5,297 nucleotides of DNA, taken from positions 1-5,297 of the forward strand of contig CAMBSA010000173.1 in NCBI GenBank assembly GCA_945869935.1, read 5' to 3'. This DNA comes from Bordetella parapertussis. Its GTDB lineage: Bacteria > Pseudomonadota > Gammaproteobacteria > Burkholderiales > SG8-39. Position 1 is the stretch's first letter, and each line of letters begins with the position of its first letter. Below the pieces are notes generated by a model. That model saw only the letters and a program-made list of their open reading frames with translations, had not been told where the DNA came from and made no database searches. Shown in pieces: positions 1 to 5,297 of the stretch. The position numbers and the translations under genes were made by a program.

Positions 1-160
1 TGCCCAGCGTGGGCGGGTGGAAGGTGGAGGCGCGGAGTTCCTCGACGATGTCAGGCTCCGCTTCGAACAGGCGAACCCGAATGCCGGCATCCGCCAGGCA
101 CAGCGCCGCGGTGAGCCCCACCGGGCCGCCGCCGGCGATAAGCACACAATCATTTTTCAT
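1..160 (-). CDS. FAD-dependent monooxygenase-like protein, N-terminus (partial, runs off left edge)
   Basis: Reading the minus strand from ATG at 160-158 gives 53 open codons to the window edge. After a short polar start (MKND) comes a beta strand and the dinucleotide-binding loop IAGGGPVGL (residues 8-16), then a helix and a second strand ending in an acidic residue (RVRLFEAEPD, about 29-38). This is the Rossmann ADP-binding fold of group A flavoprotein hydroxylases (UbiH / p-hydroxybenzoate hydroxylase / MhpA superfamily), where the glutamate binds the FAD ribose. The following ELRASTFHPPTLG fits the segment in this family where an arginine lies near the flavin. These enzymes use NAD(P)H and O2 to hydroxylate aromatic rings, but substrate and symbol cannot be set from 53 residues. 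A second ATG at 153-151 is out of frame. No strong Shine-Dalgarno precedes the start. It diverges from the kinase gene, and the 161-442 region lies between them. An FAD-dependent dehydrogenase or halogenase is the main alternative. Confidence 0.82.
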   Translation of the reverse strand, partial: MKNDCVLIAGGGPVGLTAALCLADAGIRVRLFEAEPDIVEELRASTFHPPTLG

Positions 161-226
161 GGACAGGAAACCCGGCAGTTTGGGAAAGGCGGGTGACCGC
201 GCCGTTCCCGACGCCCAGCCGGCACC

Positions 227-246
227 CGCCCCGATCGTCCGGGGCG
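227..246. other. Short GC-rich hairpin in the leader of the monooxygenase gene
   Basis: The arms CGCCCCG (227-233) and CGGGGCG (240-246) are perfect 7-bp complements around a 6-base loop, ATCGTC. No T-tract follows on either strand, so it is not a standard intrinsic terminator. If minus-strand transcription starts in the AT-rich patch near 286-302, this hairpin would sit in the 5' untranslated leader of the flavoprotein gene. In GC-rich DNA a 7-bp stem can arise by chance. Confidence 0.35.
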
Positions 247-270
247 CACGACATTGAGCGCCGGCTTCGG

Positions 271-300
271 TCGATCGAAGTCGACATTTAATACTAAAAT
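271..300 (+). promoter_or_regulatory. Possible sigma-70 type promoter toward the kinase (weak)
   Basis: A TAAAAT hexamer at 295-300 matches the TATAAT -10 consensus at 5 of 6 positions and lies in the only AT-rich patch of the gap. The best -35 candidate, TCGATC at 271-276 with an 18-base spacer, matches TTGACA at only 3 of 6. If this is used, transcription would start near 307, and the inverted repeat at 325-343 would lie just downstream of the start, a repressing position. The same patch could instead serve the minus-strand gene. Confidence 0.25.
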
Positions 301-314
301 ATCCGCCTTATGCT

Positions 315-343
315 GCGTTCCGGAGCATTCCAGAGTGGAATGC
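315..343. promoter_or_regulatory. Operator-like inverted repeat with a third, helically phased half-site
   Basis: A perfect inverted repeat pairs GCATTCCA (325-332) with TGGAATGC (336-343) around a 3-base centre, GAG. A further half-site, GCGTTCC at 315-321, repeats GCATTCC (325-331) in direct orientation at exactly 10 bp, with one mismatch. This suits binding of a dimeric regulator, with an added contact one helical turn away. It lies between two divergent genes and beside the AT-rich patch, so it could control either or both. The short spacer and absence of a T-tract argue against a terminator. I cannot name the regulator: families such as IclR, MarR or GntR are possible, and no regulator gene lies in the window. 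Confidence 0.55.
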
Positions 344-442
344 GGTGAAGTTCTCGCCCAGCCAGGAAACTCTCTTGCACACACGGGCCACCTCCGGAGC
401 ACGGCCGGCTGACAACCTGCATCACCGAACCGGCCCTCGTCC

Positions 443-2635
443 TTGAGCACAGCAAACATCCCGCCTCGATCGCCCTGGACTCGCCAGATCGTCATTGTGG
501 TGATGGCATCGCTTGTTCCGGTCGTCGGCCTGATCGTCGCGGTTACGCTCCTGCTACGGGCGGAAATGCACCGCACCGCGGAGGCGGAAATCGGTGGTGT
601 CAGCAAGGGCGTGCTGTCGTCGCTCGAAGGCAAGCTGCAGACCGGGCTGCGACTTACCTCGGCGCTCGCGCGCTCCTCGTCGATCACCTCCGGCAACTAC
701 AAGGGGTTCGCTTCGGAAGCGCGTGCGATCATCGCCTCGGACCCGGATGTCGCCTGGATACTGCTCACCGACATCAACCGCAGGCTGTTCCTGTTTCACA
801 GCGAACTCGACGAAACACCCGCCACCACCGCGCCCGCCGGTCCAAATACGATGGCTCACGCCGAGGAAGTGATGCGAGCCAATCGGGCGGTGCTCTTCGA
901 TCTGCGTGTCCCCCGCGCTTCGTCCCGCATACCGGTAGCGACCATCCCGATCCGCATCCGGGTGCGCGGCCCGGCGGGCGACGACCTGATGATTACGGTA
1001 ATGCTCAAGGCCCAGGGGTTCGAAAACCTGTTGCGTCCCGCAGGACTTTCACCCGACTGGACGCTGCGGATTCTCGATGCAAAAGGGCATCTCGTCGCCT
1101 CCAACAGGAAGGACGCCATCGCCATCGGCCAGTTGCTCGGCGCCCCGACGGCGGAATGCGATGGCAAGCCGGTATTTCGGAACGTGGGCAGCGGCTCGGA
1201 CGCGACGACACGCGGAGCAGAGAACCGCTACGAAACCCTGGCGTGCTCTCCCGCCTACGGATGGTCGATCCGGATCGAAGTGCCGAAGAACATTCAGGAT
1301 GCCGGGGGCTTCCGGGTTCTTGTCCTTATCCTGATCGCGGGGCTGCTCGCGGCATGCGCATCGTTCGCGGTCGCGCTCGGACTGGCGCGCCGGCTTCAGG
1401 GCGAGCAGGCGATGCGCGAGGACGCCGAGACGGCGCGACGTGCGAATCTGATGAAAAGCGAATTTCTGGCCAATGTCAGCCACGAGCTGCGCACCCCGCT
1501 CAACGCAATACTCGGCCATGCACAGCTGCTTAGCTCCGCGCCTGCCCTACCGGGCGGGGCGGTGGCTCCCCTCAGCGACGACGATCACGCCGGACAGATC
1601 ATGCGCGCGGGCTGGTACCTGCTTGAACTGATCGATGACGTGATCGACATGTCGAAAATCGAGTCGGGCGCGTACAAACTGGAGACGACCCCGACCAACC
1701 TCGTCGCTACCATGGAAGACTGCCTCGGCCAGATTTCGGAAAAGGCGCTGTCGCTGCAGGTCCGCTTGCTGCCCGTCAGAACAAGCGGAACCGTCGAGTG
1801 GGTCATGGCCGACCCGCTGAGACTTCGGCAGGTCATGCTCAACCTGCTGAGCAATGCGATCAAATACAACGTTGCCGGCGGCACCGTGGAAATCCGGATT
1901 TCCGAGGAGACCGACAAGCGCGTCCGTATCGCCGTGATCGATACCGGTCGTGGCATCAGTGCAGCCGACATGAACCAGCTTTCCCAGCCGTTCCAGCGAT
2001 TCAAGCACAAGGGCGACATCATTGAAGGATCCGGCATTGGCCTTTCCCTGTCCAGGAGACTTCTCGAGTTCATGGGCGGGACGATCACTGCCGAAAGCAG
2101 GGAAGGCAAAGGCAGCGAGTTCACGATAACGCTGCAGGCAGCGGCAGCACCCAATGAAATCAGGCGCACGGTGCCCAGGCCGTCATCCAATCCGGCAACG
2201 ACCGGCACGCCGATTGAAAGCCGCGGCCGCGGCATACGCATCCTGTACGTGGAAGACACGCTGACCAACTTTGAAATTGTCCGGCTGTACCTCGAAAAAC
2301 AGCCCCGGATGACGATCATGCATGCGGAAACCGGATCGTCCGGCCTGGAGCGCGCTCGAAGGGAACAACCCGACGTGATTCTGCTCGACATGGGTCTTCC
2401 CGACATGCACGGCATGGACGTCAAGGCAAGCCTCGCCGAGGACCCGCTTACGCGCAACATCCCGGTGATCGCCCTGACAGCGGTGGCCCTAAGCCATGAG
2501 ATCGAGCGTGCGCGGGAGGCCGGCTTTGTCGACTACGTGACGAAGCCCGTGCGCCTGTCGCGCCTCAAGGAAATAATTTACCGGGTCGCGGACGATCGCG
2601 ATCGCACGAACGTCCCGCAGCGGAAGACAACGTAA
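443..2635 (+). CDS. Hybrid sensor histidine kinase with Cache-like periplasmic domain and C-terminal receiver
   Basis: This 730-residue inner-membrane kinase should autophosphorylate on sensing a periplasmic signal and pass phosphate to its own receiver. Domains in order: membrane segment 1 (residues 16-38); periplasmic region (about 39-290) whose distal part has the PDxW-x-LRILDAKGHLVAS pattern of double-Cache/PDC sensors; membrane segment 2 (about 291-315); HisKA with H-box SHELRTPLN (H347); HATPase with N-box NLLSNAIKYN (N467, N471), G1 DTGRGI (D500, G502, G504), F-box PFQRF and G2 GSGIGLSLS; a linker; and a receiver (about 597-720) with acidic pair E604/D605, phosphoacceptor D649, T679 and K701. 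All catalytic residues are present. The start is TTG at 443: an in-frame TGA at 410 precedes it, and the next ATG (503) would cut into membrane segment 1. No clear Shine-Dalgarno is seen. There is no Hpt or DNA-binding output domain and no partner regulator in the window, so an unlinked Hpt and response regulator would be needed. Codon third positions look less GC-rich than in the downstream transporter genes, consistent with separate acquisition. Confidence 0.93.
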   Translation: MSTANIPPRSPWTRQIVIVVMASLVPVVGLIVAVTLLLRAEMHRTAEAEIGGVSKGVLSSLEGKLQTGLRLTSALARSSSITSGNYKGFASEARAIIASDPDVAWILLTDINRRLFLFHSELDETPATTAPAGPNTMAHAEEVMRANRAVLFDLRVPRASSRIPVATIPIRIRVRGPAGDDLMITVMLKAQGFENLLRPAGLSPDWTLRILDAKGHLVASNRKDAIAIGQLLGAPTAECDGKPVFRNVGSGSDATTRGAENRYETLACSPAYGWSIRIEVPKNIQDAGGFRVLVLILIAGLLAACASFAVALGLARRLQGEQAMREDAETARRANLMKSEFLANVSHELRTPLNAILGHAQLLSSAPALPGGAVAPLSDDDHAGQIMRAGWYLLELIDDVIDMSKIESGAYKLETTPTNLVATMEDCLGQISEKALSLQVRLLPVRTSGTVEWVMADPLRLRQVMLNLLSNAIKYNVAGGTVEIRISEETDKRVRIAVIDTGRGISAADMNQLSQPFQRFKHKGDIIEGSGIGLSLSRRLLEFMGGTITAESREGKGSEFTITLQAAAAPNEIRRTVPRPSSNPATTGTPIESRGRGIRILYVEDTLTNFEIVRLYLEKQPRMTIMHAETGSSGLERARREQPDVILLDMGLPDMHGMDVKASLAEDPLTRNIPVIALTAVALSHEIERAREAGFVDYVTKPVRLSRLKEIIYRVADDRDRTNVPQRKTT

Positions 2636-2667
2636 CACCCGGGCCTGCAGCTTCGCCTCGGCCGCTG

Positions 2668-3334
2668 GTGTACGGCAACGCGGGCTTTCATCCGATGAAC
2701 GATTTCATCCATATCGTGATGATCGGCTCCTTCGTCAACGCCTTCCTCGTGAGCGCGAACCATCCGGCGAAGTCGCTGCAGGAATTCATCGCGATGGCGA
2801 AGGCGCGCCCGGGAAAAATGAGCTTTGGTTCCGCAGGCCCGGGGTCGGCCGGGCATCTCACCGGCGAGAGGCTCAAGCAGGCGGCGGGCATCGACATGCA
2901 GCATGTGCCCTACAAGGGTACCGGCCCCGCGATCACCGACCTGCTCTCGGGCCAGCCCGACGCGGTGTTCGACGGCCTGCCCGCCTCCACGCCCTATGTG
3001 GAAGTCGGGCAAGTTCCGCGCGCATGCGATCTCCTCGCCGCAGCGGGTGCCTGCGGTGCCGAATGTGCCGACGATGATCGAGATCGTGCCCGGCGTGCAG
3101 GGCCAGGCCTGGTTCGGCGTGTCGGTGCCGGCGAAGACGCCGCGCGACATCGTGGAGCGCCTGCAGGTAGAGGGACAGAAGATCATCGCCACGCCTGAGC
3201 TGCAGGCGCGCTTTGCGGAGGTCGGCATGTCGCTCTCCGGCCGCGGCCGCGCGGACTACACCGACTACATCGCGCAGGACATCCGGTGCTGGGCGCCGGT
3301 GGTCGAGGCCGCGGGCCTCAAGCCGGCGCGCTGA
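2668..3334 (+). pseudogene. Bug/TctC-family tripartite tricarboxylate transporter binding protein, 5'-truncated and frameshifted
   Basis: The Bug family comprises periplasmic binding proteins of about 320 residues. Here homology begins near 2660-2668 (VYGNAGFHPMNDF) and continues through PAKSLQEFIAMAKARPGKM, GSAGPGSAGHLTGE, HVPYKGTGPAITDLLSGQ and FDGLPASTPYV. Reading must then move to the next frame, which gives SGKFRAHAISS, VPAVPNVPTM, a WFGVSVPAKTPRDIVERL segment and the usual C-terminus WAPVVEAAGLKP, stopping at 3332-3334. The change falls at 2998-3004: removing one G from GTGGAAG restores the family's PYVKSGK pattern, so a single-base insertion explains it. About 100 N-terminal residues, including the signal peptide and much of the first lobe, are absent. 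The remaining start candidates (GTG 2668, ATG 2695) would give a cytoplasmic fragment. Both lesions make function very unlikely. The kinase stop lies 32 bp upstream, and the stop of the convergent BenE-like gene lies 4 bp downstream. A sequencing error could account for the frameshift but not for the missing 5' end. Confidence 0.88.
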
Positions 3335-3338
3335 TCCT

Positions 3339-4559
3339 TCAGTTTGCGCGAAAGTCCGCGCGCTCCATCGTCCACGACACCGCGAAGCCGAACACCAGGC
3401 CCCAGAAGGGCGCGCCGATGTTGTAGATCGGCACGTCGGCCACGGTGACAAGGAAGGTCACGAGTGCACCGAGCGTGAAGCGTTCCTTGAACGAGATGTT
3501 GAACGCGGTCTGCAGCACGCGCAGCATCGCAAGGCCCGCGAGCGCCGCGATGAAACCCTTGGGCGTGGCAAGCATCAACTTGGTGAAGGCGGGCGAGAGC
3601 AGCCCGAACACCAGCGCCAGCAATCCGATGACGATGCCCGAGATGTAGTGCTTGCGTTTGTCGCCGGTGCCGGAGATCACCGCGTTCACCGGGCCGGTGA
3701 GGCAGGTGGAAACCGTGCCCACCAGCGCCACCAGCATCGAGCCCGCGCCGCAGGCAATCGTGACCGCGGTGATCGGCGGCTCGTGACCGTTGGCGCGCAG
3801 GATCGCCACGCCCTGGCCGTTCTGCACCACCAGCACCGTGATCGCGAGCGGGATCACGAGTTCGATCATCGCCTGCAGCGAGAACACCGGGGTGTAAATG
3901 TTGGGGCGTGCGAAGCCGAGGTCCTGCGCGCCGGCGGGATCGAAACGCCCGAGCACCACGATCATGACCACACCCACGATAAGCGCGCCGATCAGCGGCG
4001 GCATGCGTCGCCCGAGCGCCGGCAACGCAGACAAGGCAACGAAAGCGACGGTCATCGGCGCGGCTATCGCGATCTCGTCGCGCATCGCGAACACGAGGTC
4101 GAGGCCGAACCGCAGGAACACCCCCGCCACCATCGCCATCACGATCGGCATCGGGATCGCGTTCATCGCGCGCTTGACCCAACCGCTCGCACCCAGCACC
4201 AGCATCAGCAGGCCGGTGACATGGAAGGCGCCGATCACCTCCGCGTACGACAGATGCCCGAGCGCCGGCCCCACCAGAACCGTTCCCGCGATCGACCAGA
4301 AGTACACCAGCGGCTGGCGGTAATACCAGCAGAAGAAAAGACTGATCAGGCCGTGCAGGAAGAACGAACCGAAAAGCCAGGAGGCAAGATCGTCCGGTGA
4401 GAGGCCGCCGCGCGTGCCCACCGCGAGGATGATCGCCACCGGCGCCGAGGCCGCGAAGATGAAGGCGATCACCGCGTTGACGATGTACTGCCCGCCGCAG
4501 TCGGCGAACATCTCGCGCAGCGTGGGCTGCGGTCCGGCGGGTTTTTCGATGGGGATCAT
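3339..4559 (-). CDS. BenE-family (benzoate/H+ symporter-like) membrane transporter
   Basis: This 406-residue protein is almost all membrane segments. Roughly twelve hydrophobic stretches are visible, including 26-48, 57-79, 83-100, 105-125, 132-155, 162-180, 187-204, 229-247, 262-288, 305-325, 332-350 and 362-395. Length and layout fit the BenE family (usually about 390-400 residues), proton-coupled importers of benzoate and related acids. Matching features are the early SAPVAIILAVG helix, the GLSPDDLASWLFG segment, the YRQPLVYFWSIAGTVLVG segment equivalent to the family's YR-P-hydrophobic-WS-PG motif, VVQNGQGVAILRANG after helix 8, and a following glycine-rich helix. The ATG at 4559-4557 overlaps the stop of an 18-codon ORF (ATGA), and no good Shine-Dalgarno precedes it. 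It lies downstream of, and in the same direction as, the Bug gene at 4684-5297, so the two may work together or share a transcript. The substrate is not determined: the motif after YRQP differs from the WSTPGAA of benzoate transporters as I recall them, so another aromatic or carboxylic acid is plausible. Confidence 0.87.
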   Translation of the reverse strand: MIPIEKPAGPQPTLREMFADCGGQYIVNAVIAFIFAASAPVAIILAVGTRGGLSPDDLASWLFGSFFLHGLISLFFCWYYRQPLVYFWSIAGTVLVGPALGHLSYAEVIGAFHVTGLLMLVLGASGWVKRAMNAIPMPIVMAMVAGVFLRFGLDLVFAMRDEIAIAAPMTVAFVALSALPALGRRMPPLIGALIVGVVMIVVLGRFDPAGAQDLGFARPNIYTPVFSLQAMIELVIPLAITVLVVQNGQGVAILRANGHEPPITAVTIACGAGSMLVALVGTVSTCLTGPVNAVISGTGDKRKHYISGIVIGLLALVFGLLSPAFTKLMLATPKGFIAALAGLAMLRVLQTAFNISFKERFTLGALVTFLVTVADVPIYNIGAPFWGLVFGFAVSWTMERADFRAN

Positions 4560-4612
4560 TTCAGGGTGGCGGACGCGTTGATATCCGCAGGGTACTTGTG
4601 CAGCGGGCGCAT
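4556..4612 (-). CDS. Possible 18-codon leader ORF overlapping the BenE-like start
   Basis: ATG at 4612-4610 opens an 18-codon frame, MRPLHKYPADINASATLK, whose TGA overlaps the BenE-like ATG as ATGA. Such overlaps often mean translational coupling, which would help explain the lack of a Shine-Dalgarno before the transporter. The short ORF itself has only a weak GGCGGG-like stretch upstream. The same frame is open further upstream, through the hairpin and into an antisense reading of the Bug gene, so it could also be the tail of a lost gene or a chance ORF. I do not recognise the peptide. Confidence 0.25.
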   Translation of the reverse strand: MRPLHKYPADINASATLK

Positions 4613-4649
4613 GAACGCCCGCCGGTCAGGATAAGGAGGGAAGGGGGAA

Positions 4650-4681
4650 GGGGACAGTCCCGGGGGGACTGCCCCCCTTTT
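4650..4681 (+). repeat. Strong GC-rich hairpin (REP-like element or terminator) between Bug and BenE-like genes
   Basis: The left arm (4650-4661, GGGGACAGTCCC) pairs with the right arm (4665-4675, GGGACTGCCCC, read from G4665) through 11 base pairs with one bulged A at 4654 and a 3-base GGG loop. On the plus strand CC and four Ts (4678-4681) follow, so it could end plus-strand transcription, yet both flanking genes are on the minus strand. On the minus strand the stem is followed by a C/T-rich tract, not a T run. The palindromic GGGGACTGTCCCC-like core resembles intergenic REP-type repeats I recall from GC-rich proteobacteria. This could be such an element, or a stem that trims or protects the Bug mRNA 3' end. 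Confidence 0.5.
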
Positions 4682-4683
4682 GT

Positions 4684-5297
4684 TCACTCTTCGGAGGAGA
4701 ACCCGGAGGCCTTGACGATCGGCGCCCAGCGGTCGTACTCGGTGCGCAGCGCCACGGCGAAGTCCGAGGCGGTCTGGCTTTCCACGTCGAACGCCAGCTT
4801 GCCGTAGCCCTCGATCACGTCCCGCGCGCGCGCGGCCTCGCGCAGCGCGCCGTTGAGGCTGGCGACGATGTTGGCCGGCGTCCTCGCCGGCAGGAACATG
4901 CCGAACCACTCGCGTGCGATCACATCGCGGATGCCCTGCTCGGCGAGCGTGGGCACGTCCGGCACATAGGGGGAGCGCGTCGCGCCGGTCTGCGCGAGGA
5001 TGCGCAGGCGCCCGGCGCGGAAGTTCGGCAGGTGCTCGCCGATCACGCCCACCGCGACGTGAATCTGACCTCCGATGAGGTCCTGCACCGAGGGCGCGCC
5101 ACCCTTGAAGGCGATATGCGTCATCTCGATGCCCATGGCGCGGCCAAGCGAGAAACCGGTGAAGTGCGGCATCGATCCCGCGCCGGGCGAGCCGTAGTTG
5201 ACCGGCTTGCCGGTGGATTTCGCCCAGCTGGCGAAGTCGCCCATGGTCTTCACGCTCTCCGGCACCGCCGGCCCGACCGAGAAGCCGAAGGGGAAGG
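4684..5297 (-). CDS. Bug/TctC-family periplasmic solute-binding protein (partial, C-terminal part; runs off right edge)
   Basis: The minus-strand frame is open from the right edge to TGA at 4686-4684 and gives about 203 residues. Family hallmarks in order: an NYGSPGAGSMPHFTGFSL segment (the G-S-G-x-x-H ligand-binding loop region), a short helix, THIAFKGGAPSVQDLIGGQI, the second-lobe strand VAVGVIGEHLPNFRAGRLRIL, SPYVPDVPTLAEQG, a REWFGMFLPARTPANIVASLN segment and the terminal YDRWAPIVKASGF. Bug proteins bind carboxylic or aromatic acids or amides in the periplasm, and some deliver them to TctAB permeases. No TctA or TctB gene is seen here; the next gene in this direction is the BenE-like permease, 124 bp on. 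The missing N-terminus (about 115 residues with the signal peptide) should lie beyond 5297. GTG at 5265 is an internal valine codon, not the start, since homology continues upstream (GFSVGPAVPESVKTM). No lesion is visible, unlike its broken relative at 2668-3334, from which it differs greatly in sequence, so the two are not recent duplicates. Confidence 0.9.
   Translation of the reverse strand, partial: FPFGFSVGPAVPESVKTMGDFASWAKSTGKPVNYGSPGAGSMPHFTGFSLGRAMGIEMTHIAFKGGAPSVQDLIGGQIHVAVGVIGEHLPNFRAGRLRILAQTGATRSPYVPDVPTLAEQGIRDVIAREWFGMFLPARTPANIVASLNGALREAARARDVIEGYGKLAFDVESQTASDFAVALRTEYDRWAPIVKASGFSSEE

Larger units (their letters stand above)
161..442. other. Divergent intergenic region between monooxygenase and sensor kinase genes
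   Basis: This 282-base gap separates two divergent starts and shows no convincing gene. Reading frames through it are shadows without family motifs. It holds, in order: a GC-rich hairpin at 227-246; a short CTTCG/CGAAG inverted repeat at 265-280; an AT-rich patch at about 286-302, the only one of its kind in the window and the natural place for a promoter; and the operator-like repeats at 315-343. The stretch 344-442 is ordinary GC-rich sequence in which I see no structure. In the kinase frame an in-frame TGA at 410-412 bars any upstream extension of the kinase. Confidence 0.7.

Noticed and set aside
9..257. An 82-codon plus-strand frame opposite the flavoprotein start
   Set aside because: The opposite strand has the clear FAD-binding GGGPVGL motif, and this frame has no support.
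157..696. A 179-codon minus-strand frame spanning the intergenic gap and kinase start
   Set aside because: Its sequence is Arg/Ser/Pro-rich without motifs, and it would run across the operator-like region and antisense to kinase membrane segment 1.
1585..2460. A 291-codon open frame antisense to the kinase HATPase and receiver region
   Set aside because: It lies wholly opposite well-conserved kinase motifs, has no recognisable domain and no ribosome binding site.
2636..2667. Terminator or insertion-sequence end after the kinase stop
   Set aside because: The 32 bases have no stable stem with a T-tract, and no inverted repeat or target duplication could be matched around the junction.
2825..3334. 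A separate 169-residue protein starting at 2825
   Set aside because: Its first ~58 codons are out-of-frame reading of the Bug gene. Only the part after about 3002 is real Bug sequence, so it is the downstream half of the frameshifted pseudogene.
3322..3355. Possible terminator between the convergent pseudogene and BenE-like gene (CTGA-TCCT-TCAG flanked by CGCG)
   Set aside because: The stem is only 4 bp plus an interrupted CGCG extension, with no T-tract on either side, so it is too weak to call.
3213..4400. A 395-codon open frame on the plus strand, antisense to the BenE-like gene
   Set aside because: Its product is a low-complexity run rich in Arg, His, Glu and Asp with no domain pattern, as expected from the antisense of GC-rich membrane-protein codons. 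The minus-strand frame has clear BenE features.
1..5297. CRISPR arrays, tRNA/rRNA genes, toxin-antitoxin, phage or defence modules
   Set aside because: No regularly spaced repeats, no tRNA-like cloverleaf and no protein motifs of these systems were seen on either strand.

Overview
The window is GC-rich DNA, most likely from a betaproteobacterium (Burkholderiales or Rhodocyclales, such as Bordetella/Achromobacter/Variovorax or Thauera/Azoarcus relatives). This rests on two Bug/TctC-type periplasmic binding proteins, a family greatly expanded in those groups, next to a BenE-type aromatic-acid permease and a flavoprotein of the aromatic-monooxygenase type. No marker gene fixes the taxon.

Layout from left to right: (1) Positions 1-160, minus strand, hold the first 53 codons of an FAD-dependent monooxygenase-like protein that runs off the left edge. 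(2) Positions 161-442 are a divergent intergenic region with the only clearly AT-rich patch in the window (about 286-302). Beside it is a perfect 8+8 bp inverted repeat at 325-343, with a third half-site exactly 10 bp upstream, which looks like an operator. (3) Positions 443-2635, plus strand, encode a complete 730-residue hybrid sensor histidine kinase: two membrane segments around a Cache-like periplasmic domain, HisKA with H347, HATPase, and a receiver with D649. It starts at TTG. (4) Positions 2668-3334, plus strand, hold a broken Bug/TctC gene with no 5' third and a frameshift that one extra G near 2998-3001 explains. (5) Positions 3339-4559, minus strand, encode a complete BenE-family membrane transporter whose stop lies 4 bp from that of the pseudogene. 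(6) Positions 4560-4683 form a short gap with a strong GC-rich hairpin and an 18-codon ORF that overlaps the benE-like start as ATGA. (7) Positions 4684-5297, minus strand, hold the C-terminal two thirds of a second, apparently intact Bug protein that runs off the right edge.

Together this reads as an accessory catabolic region for aromatic or carboxylic acids. The right-hand Bug protein (periplasmic capture) and the BenE-like permease (inner-membrane uptake) run in the same direction and may form one transcription unit. The monooxygenase could act on an imported aromatic compound, and the kinase could sense a periplasmic ligand. These links are inferred from position only. The kinase uses visibly fewer GC-ending codons than the transporter genes and ends 32 bp before the truncated Bug gene, which suggests a rearrangement junction there. 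I see no CRISPR array, RNA gene, insertion sequence or clearly novel multi-gene system. The features most worth checking are the operator-like repeat, the kinase/pseudogene junction and the divergent BenE paralogue paired with a Bug protein.
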